Assembly (NCBI GenBank): GCA_024404215.1
Contig: JAKSQI010000017.1
Span: 1-15,654, forward strand
Length of the DNA: 15,654 bases
Reading direction: 5' to 3'
Source of the DNA: Oscillospiraceae bacterium
GTDB lineage: Bacteria; Bacillota; Clostridia; Oscillospirales; Oscillospiraceae
Position numbers and translations under genes: made by a program. Below are positions 14,080 through 15,654 of this stretch, piece by piece (position 1 is the stretch's first letter; the number at the start of each line of letters is the position of its first letter). The notes beneath the pieces were generated by a model that saw nothing but the letters and a program-made list of their open reading frames with translations, did not search any database and had not been told where the DNA came from.

Positions 14080-14113
14080 GCGAAAGGGCGCAGCCAAGGC
14101 TGCGCCCTTTCGC
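14080..14113 (-). terminator. Long inverted repeat after the DUF4015 gene
   Basis: GCGAAAGGGCGCAGCC (14080-14095) and its exact complement (14098-14113) form a 16-bp perfect stem with only AA between. It lies 6 nt after the stop of the convergent - strand gene. No T-run follows on either strand (TTTGC on +, CTGG on -). It is probably the first part of a two-hairpin termination or 3'-end protection region shared with the adjacent terminator. Confidence 0.6.
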
Positions 14114-14119
14114 TTTGCA

Positions 14120-15654
14120 TTAATAATTGAAGGCTTCCCGCAGTTCTGTGTATTTATTGCGGCTGGAGCTGCCGTTCCAGGTCATGTAACCGTCCATGCA
14201 GCCGCCGTCCCTCAAGCCACGAATCTCATCGGTAACCTCCGTAACACCATAGTGATTATAGGGGCTGCGGATGGCATCATAGCACTGAATCCAGGTGCGA
14301 ACCTTGGCCGGGGTGGGAATTTCCGTCTGGCGTCTGGCCGCATAGGTGGCCCATTCATAAACCGTGTCATAAGGATGCTCCCAGGGGCGATACCCCCCAT
14401 AGGAACCGAAGTGGTCGGGATAGGGCATGCCGCCGATAACATCCACCACATTGCTGATAGCCGGCCAGTACTGACCATAGGCTGTTACATAAGTGTAGGC
14501 ACTTTCACCGAAAACATCGGCGCCCACATATACGCCCATTTCGTGGAGGACATCCGTGGCATACATCAGAAAACGCTGAATCCCCTGAGCCTTGGTTTCT
14601 CCATAGGTGCTTTGGTAGTCAATGGTACCTGCTTCTTCATACCCGGCGCAAAGGTCCGGGAAACGAACATAGTCAAACTGGATTTCATTAAAGCCACAGA
14701 GCTTGACAGCATCTACTGCCAGAGCAACCTTGCATTCCCAAACCCGGCGGTTAAAGCCGCTGGGCCAGTAGTTGCCGTTAATCAGCTTGGCCGCCCCGGT
14801 CTCATCCAGAATGGACCACTCCGGATGATCGTAAATCAGGTTATAGTCCGTAAAGGTGGTAATGCGGCCTACCACATAGTAGCCGGCATCCTTGGCCTTC
14901 TGCACATAGCCTTGATAATCCTCGGCTGAATGATAGCCGCTCCGGTAGGTTGAAGGAGAGTAGGGTTCTACAGAGGGGGCCGAGAAGGCGACACCGCCGC
15001 CGTCCTGAACGTCAAAAATGAAGGTGTTAATGCCGGTTCCCTCCGCAATGGCCAAATACTCGTCAATATGCTCCGCGGAGTCAATGGTCAGATAAAGGGC
15101 ACGGACCTCATCCGGCATCACATTGCCTTGATCCGCAAAATCACCCTTTTCCCGGGGAAAATAATCCAGATTATCGCCGCTGCCGCCGCCGAAGCCGTCA
15201 CCACGGCCTGCGTGAATCTGGTAATTGCCGTCCTGGTCATAGTTGGACATGGCTTCCTCGTAGGTTCCTGCCAAATACCAGGGCATGATGTAGCCCTCGT
15301 TTCCGTCCACCTCAACCTTATACATGTGCACGCTGCCGTCATCCCGAATATAGTCGCAGCCACTGATGGCAACGGTATCCCCTTTGTTAGTCAGATAATC
15401 CAGAATGTGGTTATCCTCCGTGCGCAGATTCACCGCCGTGCGAACATACTGTACCTGAGCAGGTACCACACTTTCCAAATTGTCTTTAACGGCAGAGGCC
15501 AGACAATAGCCAGTGGTTCCGGCCACATCCACCAGAAGACGGCCATCATCACAGACCATGTACTGAACCTGAGTTCCTCGTATCACCGCATAGGCAGGGC
15601 TTCCGTCCTCATCGGTCAAATAAACCTCGTTGCTGTCACCGGCCATGTAGCCAA
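14120..15654 (-). CDS. SH3b-repeat protein with DUF4015-type putative glycoside hydrolase domain (5' end outside window)
   Basis: The frame is open to the window edge. The ATG at 15646 is preceded in frame by Gly-Tyr and has no SD, so it is taken as internal. Numbering from that Met: residues 1-55 look like an SH3b unit ending GYCLAS, preceded by another GYMA end at the edge. Residues 64-126 are a clear SH3b unit (VNLRTEDN, KGDTVAISG, MYKVEVDGNEGYI). A Gly-rich linker follows (GRGDGFGGGSGDN, 147-159). A TIM-barrel-like domain fills about 180-505, with FIFDVQDGGG (209-218), EIQFDYVRFPD (321-331) and VGADVFG (374-380), matching the DUF4015 family of putative glycoside hydrolases. D212, D325 and D377 are candidate catalytic-site residues (inference). 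SH3b repeats usually bind cell wall, so an envelope or secreted role is likely; the signal peptide would lie outside the window. Confidence 0.82.
   Translation of the reverse strand, partial: GYMAGDSNEVYLTDEDGSPAYAVIRGTQVQYMVCDDGRLLVDVAGTTGYCLASAVKDNLESVVPAQVQYVRTAVNLRTEDNHILDYLTNKGDTVAISGCDYIRDDGSVHMYKVEVDGNEGYIMPWYLAGTYEEAMSNYDQDGNYQIHAGRGDGFGGGSGDNLDYFPREKGDFADQGNVMPDEVRALYLTIDSAEHIDEYLAIAEGTGINTFIFDVQDGGGVAFSAPSVEPYSPSTYRSGYHSAEDYQGYVQKAKDAGYYVVGRITTFTDYNLIYDHPEWSILDETGAAKLINGNYWPSGFNRRVWECKVALAVDAVKLCGFNEIQFDYVRFPDLCAGYEEAGTIDYQSTYGETKAQGIQRFLMYATDVLHEMGVYVGADVFGESAYTYVTAYGQYWPAISNVVDVIGGMPYPDHFGSYGGYRPWEHPYDTVYEWATYAARRQTEIPTPAKVRTWIQCYDAIRSPYNHYGVTEVTDEIRGLRDGGCMDGYMTWNGSSSRNKYTELREAFNY

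Noticed and set aside
1..15654. Mobile elements, CRISPR arrays, tRNA or rRNA genes, prophage or toxin-antitoxin modules
   Set aside because: No transposase or integrase frame, no regularly spaced repeats, no cloverleaf-like or rRNA-like segment, and no short paired ORFs with SDs were seen; the gaps are all short and accounted for.

Overview
The window reads as a stretch of chromosome from a low-redundancy, moderately GC-rich Gram-positive anaerobe of class Clostridia, most likely an Oscillospirales/Ruminococcaceae-type gut bacterium. The grounds are a Gram-positive PolC replicase, AGGAGG-type ribosome binding sites on most genes, a glycyl radical enzyme tail (an oxygen-sensitive family), and the gene order pyrH-frr-uppS-cdsA-dxr-rseP-ispG-polC, which is a familiar clostridial arrangement. 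The species cannot be named from the sequence alone.

Layout. Positions 1-1605 (+) hold the 3' end of a glycyl radical enzyme gene, a strong intercistronic hairpin, and an NhaC-family secondary transporter, ending at a bidirectional terminator. Positions 1648-2151 (-) encode a CarD-family RNA polymerase-binding regulator. It has its own promoter, a 19-bp palindrome inside that promoter, and a leader that can fold in two competing ways. Positions 2302-12529 (-) are one long housekeeping operon read from a good sigma-A promoter at 12558-12586. Its order is pyrH (UMP kinase), frr (ribosome recycling factor), uppS (undecaprenyl diphosphate synthase), cdsA (CDP-diacylglycerol synthase), dxr (MEP pathway), rseP (site-2 protease), ispG (MEP pathway) and polC (replicative DNA polymerase). 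A divergent promoter drives a MATE-family efflux transporter (12678-14030, +). Two strong hairpins separate it from a convergent gene whose 5' end lies outside the window: an SH3b-repeat protein with a DUF4015-type putative glycoside hydrolase domain.

How the genes work together. dxr and ispG supply isoprenoid precursors by the MEP pathway. uppS turns these into the lipid carrier for cell wall synthesis, and cdsA makes the activated phospholipid precursor. pyrH and frr tie the operon to nucleotide supply and translation, and polC to replication, so the operon couples growth functions. Several junctions overlap or lie within a few bases (frr/uppS, rseP/ispG, dxr/rseP), which points to translational coupling.

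Most of the window is ordinary core genome, and I see no clear undescribed multi-gene system. The best leads are the competing RNA structures and operator-like palindrome upstream of carD, the unassigned glycyl radical enzyme with a linked NhaC-family transporter, a PolC that seems to lack one N-terminal domain, and a structured rseP translation start. No gene-free stretch exceeds about 150 bases.
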